A stretch of DNA of 64,000 bases. Origin: Bacillota bacterium. GTDB lineage: Bacteria; Bacillota; Clostridia; Oscillospirales; Ruminococcaceae. A program made the position numbers and the translations under genes. Every line of letters begins with the position of its first letter. Position 1 is the first letter of the stretch. Shown here piece by piece: positions 33,877-42,095 of the stretch. The DNA lies in contig JAEWWT010000010.1 of NCBI GenBank assembly GCA_023396225.1, positions 124,001 through 188,000 on the forward strand, in the 5' to 3' direction. The notes below the pieces were generated by a model. It saw only the letters and a list, made by a program, of their open reading frames with translations. It did no database searches and was not told where the DNA came from.

Positions 33877-35901
33877 ATGAAGGTAAAAACTAAATTAACG
33901 GTTGTAATACTTCTATTTTCTTTAATTCCGTTTATCATTATAAGTATAATTGCTTTTTCCTATTTTGAAGGACTGAATGCTGACATTCAAGTTGAAAACA
34001 TAGACAGAACTATTAAAAATCAGGCGGAAAACGTTGAGCTGATCTTTAATGATGTTATCACAAGTTCAAAAGAAATTTCCAGTATAGCTGAAATAAAGAG
34101 ATATGCAACAATGAGCAATAAATCGGATTTTAATGTTAATAATGAAGAAAACGTCTTGGCTTCTCAGGAAATTAGTGACATGCTGAAATTATCAAAGAAT
34201 ACCAGTGGATATGTAATTAATACTAAGGTAATTAATAACAGTGGTGTAATAATTGCTTCTAATAAGGAACTTGAAGTTGGTAAACTTATGGAAGATTACA
34301 TGGATTTTGACGAGATTGCTCTTAAGAATAATGGCATTACAGGTCTCATGCAAAAGGACATTAATGGAGTAGTAACCCCATACTTTGTAATTGTAAAAAA
34401 TATATATTCATTTGATAATCAAAAGGAAGGGTTGCTTTATCAGCAGTATAATCTTCTGAATATCCAGCAGTTATTTACTAATATAAAAATTGATAAATAT
34501 ACAAGTCTAATGATTCTTGATAAGGAAGGGAATGTGCTTCTCCATCCTTATAATTCATTGAAAAAATATCAGGATTATAATGAATTGAGTTCGTTGTCCG
34601 GCGAAATTAAAGTTATTCTTGATAATGCCGGTCAGAATGTTGAAAATAGTGATTACATAACATACAAATTTAATCGTGAAAGCAAATATTTAAATTATTC
34701 ATATGTAAATAACTGTGGTCTGGTAGTTGTAGGATTAACAAGAACGGAAAACTTTAGTAATGAATATAACAAAGACATTTCAGATATAAGATTATTAAGT
34801 CTGGCTATTGGATTTGTTGTATCAGTATTAGTCATAGTATTTGTATTTAAATTTACTGCACCTTTTGATACAATTATTCAGATTCTTAACAAAAAGCAGA
34901 AGGGCGATATGAATGCCAAACTGTCGATTGATTCAAAAGATGAATTTGGAACGATTTCAAATGCTTTGAATACGCTGTTTAATGAAGTAATGGAGAATGA
35001 ACAGCGTTATAGAACAATTGTTGAAATGACAAACAATATTGTCTTTGAGATTAATTTCAAACGCAATTATGTTTTCATTTCAAAGAATTTCAACAAGCAA
35101 TTCAGTTTCCGACCAAAGAATGATACTCTTGAAGAAAGCTTTTTCTATAAGGCAAGAGTTCATAAAGATGACAGGGATCGCTTTAATCATGATTTTGAAA
35201 GAATTATTCAGACGTCAAATTTCATGCAGGGCGAGTACAGAATAAAGAATATCTACGGTGAATTCAGTTGGGTTCAGGTTAAGGCAAACAAATTTTATGA
35301 CAGAAATGAAATTCCAACTAAGATTGTCGGAGTCATAGCAGATATTGACCGTGAAAAGAAGAGTGAAATGCACCTTGTTCAGCGTGCTTGTTATGATAAT
35401 CTCACACAGCTTTTTAACAGAGAGACATTTATCAAAAATCTAGGAATTGCTATGGAGCAGTCAGCTGAGAAAAAGACTCTTGATGCTCTTCTGTTTATTG
35501 ACCTTGACGATTTCAAATTCTTTAATGACCAGTATACTCATGCCTGCGGTGATGAAGTCCTAAAATTTGTTGCGGATACACTCAAGGAAGTCTGCTTTGA
35601 AAAGGGCTTTGCAGGAAGAATGGGCGGAGATGAATTTGTTGCCTGCGTTAAGAATCTTACTCTTATTGGAGATATAGGAAAGATAGCTCAGGAAATTATT
35701 GATATTCTTGGACAGGGGTTTGTTTCCGAAGTAAATGGAAAGACACTTACAATTCATTGCAGTATCGGCATTGCGTTCTTCCGTGAAAACGGACGTACAC
35801 CTGAACAACTTATTGCATCTGCCGACGAAGCAATGTATATTATCAAAAAGCATGGAAAATCGGCATTTACATATGCAAAATCTACAGCAAAACAAGCATA
35901 A
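33877..35901 (+). CDS. Cache-HAMP-PAS-GGDEF membrane diguanylate cyclase
   Basis: 674 residues from ATG 33877 (SD GGAGGA). TM1 is about 7-29, an extracytoplasmic dCache-type sensor about 30-300, TM2 about 305-327, HAMP about 328-380, PAS about 385-500, and GGDEF about 505-670, with an intact GGDEF motif at residues 583-587. No RxxD inhibitory site lies before it. It should synthesise c-di-GMP in response to an external ligand. It follows the membrane-anchored GH44-type gene in one transcript ended by a terminator. Oligosaccharide sensing is a hypothesis from context only. Confidence 0.9.
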   Translation: MKVKTKLTVVILLFSLIPFIIISIIAFSYFEGLNADIQVENIDRTIKNQAENVELIFNDVITSSKEISSIAEIKRYATMSNKSDFNVNNEENVLASQEISDMLKLSKNTSGYVINTKVINNSGVIIASNKELEVGKLMEDYMDFDEIALKNNGITGLMQKDINGVVTPYFVIVKNIYSFDNQKEGLLYQQYNLLNIQQLFTNIKIDKYTSLMILDKEGNVLLHPYNSLKKYQDYNELSSLSGEIKVILDNAGQNVENSDYITYKFNRESKYLNYSYVNNCGLVVVGLTRTENFSNEYNKDISDIRLLSLAIGFVVSVLVIVFVFKFTAPFDTIIQILNKKQKGDMNAKLSIDSKDEFGTISNALNTLFNEVMENEQRYRTIVEMTNNIVFEINFKRNYVFISKNFNKQFSFRPKNDTLEESFFYKARVHKDDRDRFNHDFERIIQTSNFMQGEYRIKNIYGEFSWVQVKANKFYDRNEIPTKIVGVIADIDREKKSEMHLVQRACYDNLTQLFNRETFIKNLGIAMEQSAEKKTLDALLFIDLDDFKFFNDQYTHACGDEVLKFVADTLKEVCFEKGFAGRMGGDEFVACVKNLTLIGDIGKIAQEIIDILGQGFVSEVNGKTLTIHCSIGIAFFRENGRTPEQLIASADEAMYIIKKHGKSAFTYAKSTAKQA

Positions 35902-35908
35902 AAATAAG

Positions 35909-35936
35909 GCAGCCGATTAGATTTCGGCTGCTTTTT
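35909..35936 (+). terminator. Terminator of the GH44-type / GGDEF operon
   Basis: 8-bp GC-rich stem GCAGCCGA / TCGGCTGC followed by TTTTT. Confidence 0.85.
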
Positions 35937-36004
35937 ATGTGACTTTGATGCATTATTAACTGGAAAAGGTAAAATATATTAATAATACAATTTTGGAGGA
36001 GAAA

Positions 36005-36967
36005 ATGGACTGGACTGAGGTAAATATTTATACAGCAACAGAAGGTATTGAACCTGTTTGCGGTTGTTTGCTTTGTATCGGAGTTACTGGTTTTGTAATA
36101 AAGGATGCAAGGGATTTTGAAGATTTCTTTAATAACAAGACGGGCAATTGGGATTATATTGATGATGACTTGATGAATTTAAAAGATTGTGAAACATGTG
36201 TTACCGTTTATCTTGCAAATAATTCACAGGGTGCTGATATGCTGTCATCAATAAAGTCTGAAATGGTTGCTCTTAAAGGCAGAGATAATGAAAACCAGTT
36301 TGGAAGGCTTGCTGTTGAGCTTTCTAATGTCAGGGAAGAGGATTGGGCGAATAACTGGAAGCAGTATTTCAAACCTCTTGAAGTCGGTGAAAAGCTTGTT
36401 ATCAAGCCATCATGGGAGAAATATGACGGGCATGAAAGCCGCAGAATTCTCGAAATAGACCCTGCATCAAGCTTTGGAACAGGTCAGCACAATACTACGC
36501 AGCTTTGCCTTGAACTTATTGAAAAGAATATAACATTAGGCGATAAGATGCTTGACCTCGGATGCGGAAGCGGTATTCTTTCAATTGCGGGAATACTTCT
36601 TGGTGCAGACAGTGCTGTTGCTGTTGATATTGACCAGAACAGTGTAAAGATTGCAAATGAAAATGCAGGGAAGAATCATATTCCTGAGGATAAATACACA
36701 GCTTACTGCGGAAACGTAATTTCAGATATGGCTTTATGTGATAAAATTGGTGGAGGTTATGACATTCTCGCTGCCAACATAGTTGCAGATGTCCTTATTG
36801 CAATGAGTCCATTGTTCAAAAAGTTTATAAAGAAGGACGGAGTTCTTATTCTTTCGGGAATTATCTGCGAGAGATGCAACGATGTTCTTGATGCAATGAA
36901 AAATAACGGTTATACACTTATTGAAATGAAAGAAAAAGACGGCTGGGCAGCTGTTTCATTCAGATAA
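36005..36967 (+). CDS. prmA: Ribosomal protein L11 methyltransferase
   Basis: 320 residues from ATG 36005; a TTG frame extension contains the SD GGAGGAG itself. The SAM-binding motif DLGCGSGILSIA and the PrmA segment DPASSFGTGQHNTTQL are present, together with AANIVADVL. It trimethylates L11 in the cytosol. Monocistronic, with a terminator shared with the convergent eno gene. Confidence 0.94.
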   Translation: MDWTEVNIYTATEGIEPVCGCLLCIGVTGFVIKDARDFEDFFNNKTGNWDYIDDDLMNLKDCETCVTVYLANNSQGADMLSSIKSEMVALKGRDNENQFGRLAVELSNVREEDWANNWKQYFKPLEVGEKLVIKPSWEKYDGHESRRILEIDPASSFGTGQHNTTQLCLELIEKNITLGDKMLDLGCGSGILSIAGILLGADSAVAVDIDQNSVKIANENAGKNHIPEDKYTAYCGNVISDMALCDKIGGGYDILAANIVADVLIAMSPLFKKFIKKDGVLILSGIICERCNDVLDAMKNNGYTLIEMKEKDGWAAVSFR

Positions 36968-36970
36968 TAT

Positions 36971-37000
36971 AAAGCGGACAGTCATCAGGCTGTCCGCTTT
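36971..37000. terminator. Bidirectional terminator between prmA and eno
   Basis: 11-bp perfect stem AAAGCGGACAG / CTGTCCGCTTT with an 8-nt loop, between convergent genes. Confidence 0.8.
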
Positions 37001-37010
37001 AATATTAGTA

Positions 37011-38267
37011 TTAATCAAGTGTTCCATAAAGTTCGTCTTCAATTCTAAGAAGTCTGTTATACTTTGCAGTTCTCTCACTTCTGCAAGGAGCGCCTGTTTT
37101 AATCTGACCTGCATTTATGGCAACAGCAAGATCGGAGATAAATGTGTCTTCAGTTTCACCGCTTCTGTGCGAAATAATTGTTTTGTATCCATTCTCATGT
37201 GCAATTCTAATAGCTTGGAGAGTTTCGCTGAGGGTTCCTATCTGATTTAATTTAATCAGAATTGCATTTGCACAGCCTTCATTAATGCCTTTGGAAAGCC
37301 TCTTAGGATTTGTAACAAACAAATCGTCGCCGACAAGCTGAATCTTTCCGCCAAGTTCTGACGTAATCTTCTGCCAGCCACTCCAGTCCTCTTCGTCAAG
37401 GGGATCTTCAATTGAGAAGATAGGGTATTTCTCACATAGTCCTTTCCAGTAAGCAATAAGTTCATCTGTGGTTTTGGCAAGCTTCTTTTTAGGCAGGTAA
37501 TATCCGTTGTCTGCCTTCCATTCGCTTGATGCGGCATCAATAGCAATTACAAAGTCATCTTTTGGCTTGTACCCTGCTGCTTTGACAGCTTCAAGAATAA
37601 GGTCGATTGCTTCTTCTTCACTTGCTAAATCTGGAGCAAAGCCACCCTCATCACCAACACCTGTGGCATATTTTGAAGCTTTTAAGATAGATTTAAGTTT
37701 GTGGTATACTTCTGCGCATTGTCTTAAACCTTGCCTGAAACTTTCTGCACTCTTAGGAACAATCATAAATTCCTGAATATCAAGGTTATTTGCAGCATGG
37801 GCGCCGCCATTGAGAATATTCATCATCGGCATAGGAAGCAGGACAGCATTGGAGCCACCAATAAACCTGTAAAGAGGCATACCAAAAGCAGTTGCGGCAG
37901 CTCTTGCACTGGCAAGAGAAACAGAAAGCATTGCATTGGCACCGATTTCTGATTTATCTTCAGTTCCGTCTGCATTAATCAATGCATTGTCAATTTTGTT
38001 TACATCGGATGGATCAAGGCCCTTAAGAGCCATGTTTAGAGTGGTGTTGACATTGTAAACAGCCTTTTTTACGCCGTTTCCAAAATACCTTGACTCATCC
38101 TTATCACGAAGTTCAAGGGCCTCAAAAATGCCTGTGCTTGCACCGCTCGGAGCACAGCCATATCCAACGCTTCCATCTGTAAGATGAACCTCTGCCTCAA
38201 TGGTAGGGTTACCTCTTGAATCAATTATTTCTCTGCCTATAATACGTTCAATACTGAAATTACACAT
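37011..38267 (-). CDS. eno: Enolase
   Basis: 418 residues starting at MCNFSIERI with GGAG 6 nt upstream; the frame reaches 38279 without benefit. It has DSRGNPTIEAEV, GASTGIFEALELRD, metal/catalytic segments SIEDPLDEEDW and VGDDLFVTN, and the signature SHRSGETEDTFI. It converts 2-phosphoglycerate to phosphoenolpyruvate in glycolysis. It stands alone between two intergenic regions. Confidence 0.97.
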   Translation of the reverse strand: MCNFSIERIIGREIIDSRGNPTIEAEVHLTDGSVGYGCAPSGASTGIFEALELRDKDESRYFGNGVKKAVYNVNTTLNMALKGLDPSDVNKIDNALINADGTEDKSEIGANAMLSVSLASARAAATAFGMPLYRFIGGSNAVLLPMPMMNILNGGAHAANNLDIQEFMIVPKSAESFRQGLRQCAEVYHKLKSILKASKYATGVGDEGGFAPDLASEEEAIDLILEAVKAAGYKPKDDFVIAIDAASSEWKADNGYYLPKKKLAKTTDELIAYWKGLCEKYPIFSIEDPLDEEDWSGWQKITSELGGKIQLVGDDLFVTNPKRLSKGINEGCANAILIKLNQIGTLSETLQAIRIAHENGYKTIISHRSGETEDTFISDLAVAINAGQIKTGAPCRSERTAKYNRLLRIEDELYGTLD

Positions 38268-38365
38268 AAAAATCTCCATTTCTTTTGCAGTAATAGTTTG
38301 AAATATAAATTCAACCAGTTGTCATATCTGTAAATATAACGCTATTTTATACAAAAGTAAAACAA

Positions 38366-39055
38366 TTATACTTTTCTTAGCTTTTTATGTTTTCTTTTTC
38401 TTATAATCCAGTAAATAAAAATGGAAATTGCAGAAATAGCAACATCACCGCATAATGAAATAATGAACTTTGGGGATGTCGGGTCATCTAAAGATGATCC
38501 GACAATAGTTGTAAAAACCATACCGGGTATTATTCCAGCCATTGATCCGAGAATATACTTTTTATAGGATACATTCATTGAGCCAAGAAGCATACTGACA
38601 AGGTCACAAGGGGTAATATTTATTACTCTAAGTATAAAAGATATAAAAAATTCATTTTCTGACTTATATTGTTTAAGCTTTTCTGCACTTTTATGTTTGT
38701 TGACAAGTTTTTCTACAAACTCTCTTTCAGCAAAATGTCCGAGAAAGTATGGAATAGTTACTTGAATAGATAGTCCTGCTATGTTTACAAGTATAGCAAT
38801 CCACAGCGGGAATATACTGCCTGAAGCAACTATGATTAACAGCATAGGAAAAAAGAAAGAAAGTGATTTAAGTGCATACATTCCTAAAATCACAAGAATT
38901 GCAATAAAAGTATTTTCTGGAGTAAAATTTAGAATATCCTGAACTGTAACGTTTCTAAATAACATAAAGTAAAGAACTGCCATAATAGCAATCATTATCA
39001 GCGGAGCAATCTGGAGTAATACTTTAAGTGCATTTGTAAAATCTTTTCGGCTCAT
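38366..39055 (-). CDS. TVP38/TMEM64-type (VTT domain) membrane protein
   Basis: 229 residues with five to six TM segments and a VTT/SNARE-associated domain. The segment IYPL-like region reads SGSIFPLWIAILVN, followed by GLSIQVTIPYFLGHF. Later ITPCDLVSMLLG and GSMAGIIPG fit the family. Homologues include DedA-like proteins, some of them lipid scramblases. The function here is unassigned. It has its own promoter. Confidence 0.8.
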   Translation of the reverse strand: MSRKDFTNALKVLLQIAPLIMIAIMAVLYFMLFRNVTVQDILNFTPENTFIAILVILGMYALKSLSFFFPMLLIIVASGSIFPLWIAILVNIAGLSIQVTIPYFLGHFAEREFVEKLVNKHKSAEKLKQYKSENEFFISFILRVINITPCDLVSMLLGSMNVSYKKYILGSMAGIIPGMVFTTIVGSSLDDPTSPKFIISLCGDVAISAISIFIYWIIRKRKHKKLRKV

Positions 39056-39089
39056 ATTTATTTTCCTTTACATTATGACTAATAATATT

Positions 39090-39117
39090 ATTATATCATA
39101 AAATAAACTTTATTCAA
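39090..39117 (-). promoter_or_regulatory. Promoter of the VTT-domain gene
   Basis: Minus-strand TTGAAT, 16 bp, TATAAT, about 35 bp upstream of the ATG. Confidence 0.6.
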
Positions 39118-39162
39118 GGATATAATTTGATATAATATACCATTTTTAATGTATCAATATGG

Positions 39163-39191
39163 TTGACTTATTTGTATAATAATTGTATACT
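39163..39191 (+). promoter_or_regulatory. Promoter of the HD-domain gene
   Basis: TTGACT, 17 bp, TATACT, about 68 bp upstream of the ATG. Confidence 0.75.
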
Positions 39192-39258
39192 GTTAGGGTA
39201 TTTTGAAAAAATATGCTAAGGAGCAGACAACATAAATCAGAAAGGTATGGCTATATAA

Positions 39259-39927
39259 ATGAGCAGTACAGTAACATTTAAATATATTACACAGAACGAA
39301 GATATTCACACATATATTAAAAATGCGGATGCAGCAGTAGCTGCACAGGGTTTTACAGAACATTCCTTTGCACATGTTGGAAAAGTTGCAGAAATTACTG
39401 AAATAATTCTTACTGGACTCAATTATGATGAAAGAGAAATTGAACTAGGAAAAATTGCGGCATATATGCATGATATCGGTAATGTAATAAACCGAATTGA
39501 TCATGCACAGAGCGGCGCAGTAATGGCTTTCAGACTGCTTGATATGCTTAAAATGCCTGCTGCAGAAATATGCAAGATTATTTCTGCAATCGGAAATCAT
39601 GATGAGCTGACTGCACAGCCAATAAATGCAATTTCGGCTGCACTGATTATTGCAGATAAAACAGATGTGCGCCGCAGCAGGGTAAGAAATGATGACCCTC
39701 TGACTTTTGATATTCATGACAGGGTAAACTATGCTGTTGAGGAATCAAGGGTTTATTTTTCTGACGACAAGAAGGCAATAATGCTTGATCTGAAGATTGA
39801 CAATGAAATCTCCTCAGTTATGGAGTATTTTGAAATATTCCTTCAGAGAATGCTTTTATGCAAAAGATCAGCAGAGTATCTCGGTTTAAGGTTTCATATG
39901 AATGTAAATAATTCAATGGTTTTATAA
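39259..39927 (+). CDS. HD-domain metal-dependent phosphohydrolase
   Basis: 222 residues. HD ligands are seen in EHSFAHVGKV, AAYMHDIGN and AIGNHDEL, then IADKTDVRRSR. Members hydrolyse nucleotides or phosphates; the substrate is unknown. The length matches small HD hydrolases fused to no other domain. SD AAAGG lies 12 nt upstream, a spacing also seen at other genes in this window. Confidence 0.8.
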   Translation: MSSTVTFKYITQNEDIHTYIKNADAAVAAQGFTEHSFAHVGKVAEITEIILTGLNYDEREIELGKIAAYMHDIGNVINRIDHAQSGAVMAFRLLDMLKMPAAEICKIISAIGNHDELTAQPINAISAALIIADKTDVRRSRVRNDDPLTFDIHDRVNYAVEESRVYFSDDKKAIMLDLKIDNEISSVMEYFEIFLQRMLLCKRSAEYLGLRFHMNVNNSMVL

Positions 39928-39932
39928 GCAGA

Positions 39933-39966
39933 AAAATCCCCTGACTCGTTTGAATCAGAGGATTTT
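39933..39966. terminator. Terminator between the HD gene and a small gene
   Basis: 12-bp stem AAAATCCCCTGA / TCAGAGGATTTT with one mismatch, flanked by A's and T's, between convergent genes. Confidence 0.7.
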
Positions 39967-39977
39967 CACCAGTTACC

Positions 39978-40178
39978 CTACAGCAGCGTTGATTCAAGGA
40001 TTTCCGCTTCTCCTTTTCCTTCGCATTCACTTTGGAAAATGGCTATGGTTGTAAGAGTATCTCCAAGCTGAGTAAAAGCTGCTGCCAAAACCGCAAGCTG
40101 TCCAGGGGTTTTTCCCTCACTTATTGCAGCTGCAGCAATAGAAACGGATACTGCAAGGGATTGTGCACACCAACTCAT
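39978..40178 (-). CDS. Small conserved protein, 66 aa (resembles DUF6774)
   Basis: Starts at MSWCAQSL with AGGAAG 9 nt upstream; the frame extends to 40226 without an SD. The Ala-rich helical part and the stretch LAAAFTQLGDTLTTIA followed by a Cys resemble small uncharacterised proteins of gut Clostridia that I associate with DUF6774 (from memory, not certain). No clear TM or signal peptide. Function unknown. Confidence 0.6.
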   Translation of the reverse strand: MSWCAQSLAVSVSIAAAAISEGKTPGQLAVLAAAFTQLGDTLTTIAIFQSECEGKGEAEILESTLL

Positions 40179-40294
40179 ACGAAACACTTCCTGTCGGTTA
40201 ATAAAAATGTGCTGAACTGATTCCAATAAAAATCAATATTTGCTATTTATTTTTACTTTAATTGAAATCAGTACTATATGATATAATTATATGC

Positions 40295-40495
40295 TTAAAT
40301 TCCAGTATTGTTTTTAATTTCTTCAGCAGCATACTTTTGCATATCACTGAAAGAAGATATATCTTTACTTTCAAGTCTTCTTCTTATACTCTGTGGCAGG
40401 GAGTTAAAATATTCATAGCTTGAAATATCCTGCTGTATCATATCATCAAGTCCTAGAAAATGTCCTCTGGGATTATCATTATTGTACTCTGCCAT
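40295..40495 (-). CDS. Hypothetical protein, 66 aa
   Basis: Starts at MAEYNND; AAAGGA lies 12 nt upstream, the same loose spacing as other genes here. Soluble and acidic-polar (DDMIQQDISSYEYF, then LPQSIRRRLESKD), predicted mostly helical. No family recognised. It follows on the same strand 116 bp upstream of the previous small gene and could share its transcript. Confidence 0.5.
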   Translation of the reverse strand: MAEYNNDNPRGHFLGLDDMIQQDISSYEYFNSLPQSIRRRLESKDISSFSDMQKYAAEEIKNNTGI

Positions 40496-40577
40496 AGTTT
40501 TTATCATTCCTTTCATATTATTAAGAATTATTCTGCTCAAATAATATATCGTTATCGACAAAATTAGATGAAAACTA

Positions 40578-40606
40578 TTGACAGTAAAGGCAAAAAGAAC
40601 TATAAT
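40578..40606 (+). promoter_or_regulatory. Consensus promoter of a small transcription unit
   Basis: Exact TTGACA, 17 bp, TATAAT. Transcription should start near 40613. Confidence 0.82.
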
Positions 40607-40636
40607 TAATATAATTTCAACAGGAGATATAATAAA

Positions 40637-40756
40637 ATGACTGTTTTAAATGCATTTTACTTTATATTTTTTGGCAGCGTTAGCTTTTATTTTGAACTAG
40701 CGTTTAATTGGTTATGCTCCAAAAATATTTTGCCAAATACAGTAAATGCATATTAG
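40637..40756 (+). CDS. Small hydrophobic protein, 39 aa
   Basis: A 39-codon frame starting MTVLNAFYFIFFG and ending NTVNAY before TAG, with AGGAG 10 nt upstream. The N-terminal two thirds is hydrophobic and aromatic, compatible with one TM helix; the tail is polar. A consensus promoter lies directly before it and a terminator 24 bp after it, so the unit is about 200 nt and self-contained. It may encode a small membrane peptide, or the RNA itself may be the product. No family recognised. Confidence 0.5.
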   Translation: MTVLNAFYFIFFGSVSFYFELAFNWLCSKNILPNTVNAY

Positions 40757-40779
40757 AATTTGCTTAATAACGCTTTTCT

Positions 40780-40820
40780 GTCTGCGGCATTAAATTAATG
40801 TCACAGGCTTTTTATTTTTT
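40780..40820 (+). terminator. Terminator of the small transcription unit
   Basis: 13-bp stem (GTCTGCGGCATTA with TAATGTCACAGGC; one mismatch, two G-U pairs) with a 3-nt loop, followed by TTTTTATTTTTT. Confidence 0.82.
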
Positions 40821-40829
40821 CATGGAGGT

Positions 40830-40956
40830 TTAGCGTGATAAATACTTTTCACGCAGCTATTTATTCCTTTCTGCAAATACAAGAGCAGAAATTTTGCTTA
40901 GCTGAACTCAGTTCAGGTTCAAGAACAGAATAAATAGCAGAAAGGAATTGGTTATT
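40830..40956 (+). promoter_or_regulatory. Shared leader element, copy 2 (LRR lipoprotein)
   Basis: Homologous to the malQ leader (26932-27047). It contains a hairpin GCGTGA / TCACGC around AATACTTTT, a pyrimidine run ATTCCTTTCTGC (40863-40874) exactly complementary to the SD region GCAGAAAGGAAT (40937-40948), and the conserved block 40891-40924 with hairpin CTGAAC-TCA-GTTCAG. A competing pairing GCTATTTATTC (40856-40866) with GAATAAATAGC (40928-40938) would leave the SD free. No promoter is evident after the preceding terminator, so read-through or a promoter inside the element is needed. Confidence 0.6.
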
Positions 40957-42015
40957 ATGATTAAAAAGTTTATATGCTTATTTATGTGTGCCATTTTAAT
41001 GTTTATGCTGTCAGGATGTTCTTTGCTTGAGAAATTTGGTATTGGGAAAGATGACAATGAGAATGAAGAATCTGAAACTTCTGTTACAGCAAGCAGGGAA
41101 GAGCTTGAATCACAGGTATCTGCGCTTGAAAGTGAGCTTGAATCCTACAAGGCCCAGACTGAACCTTCACTTGTACCGAAATCCAAGGCTGACTACATAA
41201 ACGGAAAGAATAATCCTGCTGTAAGTGTTGCTGTTGAAGCTAAGGATAAGGCAATGGAAAATCTTCCTGAAACGATAACTATCAAGGGTGTTGAATACAG
41301 TACCTCTCTGACAACATTGACAATCAATAATAAGGATCTTACAGATGATGATATTAAGGATCTCAAATACATGGTAAACCTTACAGAGCTTCATATGTAT
41401 CAGAATAACATAACAGATCTTTCGCCGATTACAGGCATCACAGGACTGAAAACTTTGTCCCTTTTTAAGAACAACATCAGTGATCTTACCCCGCTTTCAG
41501 GACTTCTTAACCTTGAAGTGCTTTATCTGCGTTCAAATAATATTTCTGACATTTCACCTCTTGCAGGGCTTAAAAATCTCAAAAATCTTGATTTGTCGTT
41601 TAATAAAATCAAGGATGTATCTGCTTTGTCAGAATTGAATTCAATTGATATGCTAAGGCTCAATGACAATGAAATCACAGATATCAAAGGTATTGAGGAC
41701 ATGAAAGGATTAACTATACTTCATTTGCAGAATAATAAAATATCTGATATTTCGCCATTGTGGAAAATGACTGTTATTTCCGAGCTTTATGTTGATAATA
41801 ACAATATCTCTGATATTACAATAATTGGTGATATATCTTCACTTCAATGGCTTAAACTTTCAAACAATCCGATAGAGGATATTTCTCCTGTAAGTACACT
41901 ACATAATCTTAAAAAGCTGTGGATTGCAGGAGTTGAATATAAGGTAACAGATGAATATAATCAGCTTGAAGAATTACAGAGCAATATTCCAGATTGTCAT
42001 ATTATTACGAAATAG
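40957..42015 (+). CDS. Leucine-rich-repeat lipoprotein
   Basis: 352 residues from ATG 40957 with AAAGGA 10 nt upstream. A lipoprotein signal peptide ends in LSGC, so the protein is acylated and anchored outside the membrane. A short acidic coiled-coil (REELESQVSALESELESY) precedes about nine 22-residue leucine-rich repeats of the internalin/SDS22 kind (pattern LxxNNISDISPLxxLxxL) covering about 105-330. It probably binds another protein or a surface ligand. Its leader is homologous to that of malQ, which hints at co-regulation with starch or maltodextrin use (inference). Confidence 0.85.
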   Translation: MIKKFICLFMCAILMFMLSGCSLLEKFGIGKDDNENEESETSVTASREELESQVSALESELESYKAQTEPSLVPKSKADYINGKNNPAVSVAVEAKDKAMENLPETITIKGVEYSTSLTTLTINNKDLTDDDIKDLKYMVNLTELHMYQNNITDLSPITGITGLKTLSLFKNNISDLTPLSGLLNLEVLYLRSNNISDISPLAGLKNLKNLDLSFNKIKDVSALSELNSIDMLRLNDNEITDIKGIEDMKGLTILHLQNNKISDISPLWKMTVISELYVDNNNISDITIIGDISSLQWLKLSNNPIEDISPVSTLHNLKKLWIAGVEYKVTDEYNQLEELQSNIPDCHIITK

Positions 42016-42095
42016 CTGTTGTGTTAATTTATTAAATCGAAAAAATAATTTAAATATATTCTTTCTGGCTCATAAAAAATAGGAGGTTTCCGTAA

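Noticed and set aside
40835..40933. A 32-codon GTG-started frame with GGAGG that could be a leader peptide of the LRR lipoprotein gene
   Set aside because: The homologous malQ leader does not preserve the start codon or frame, so conservation argues for RNA or DNA function rather than a peptide.
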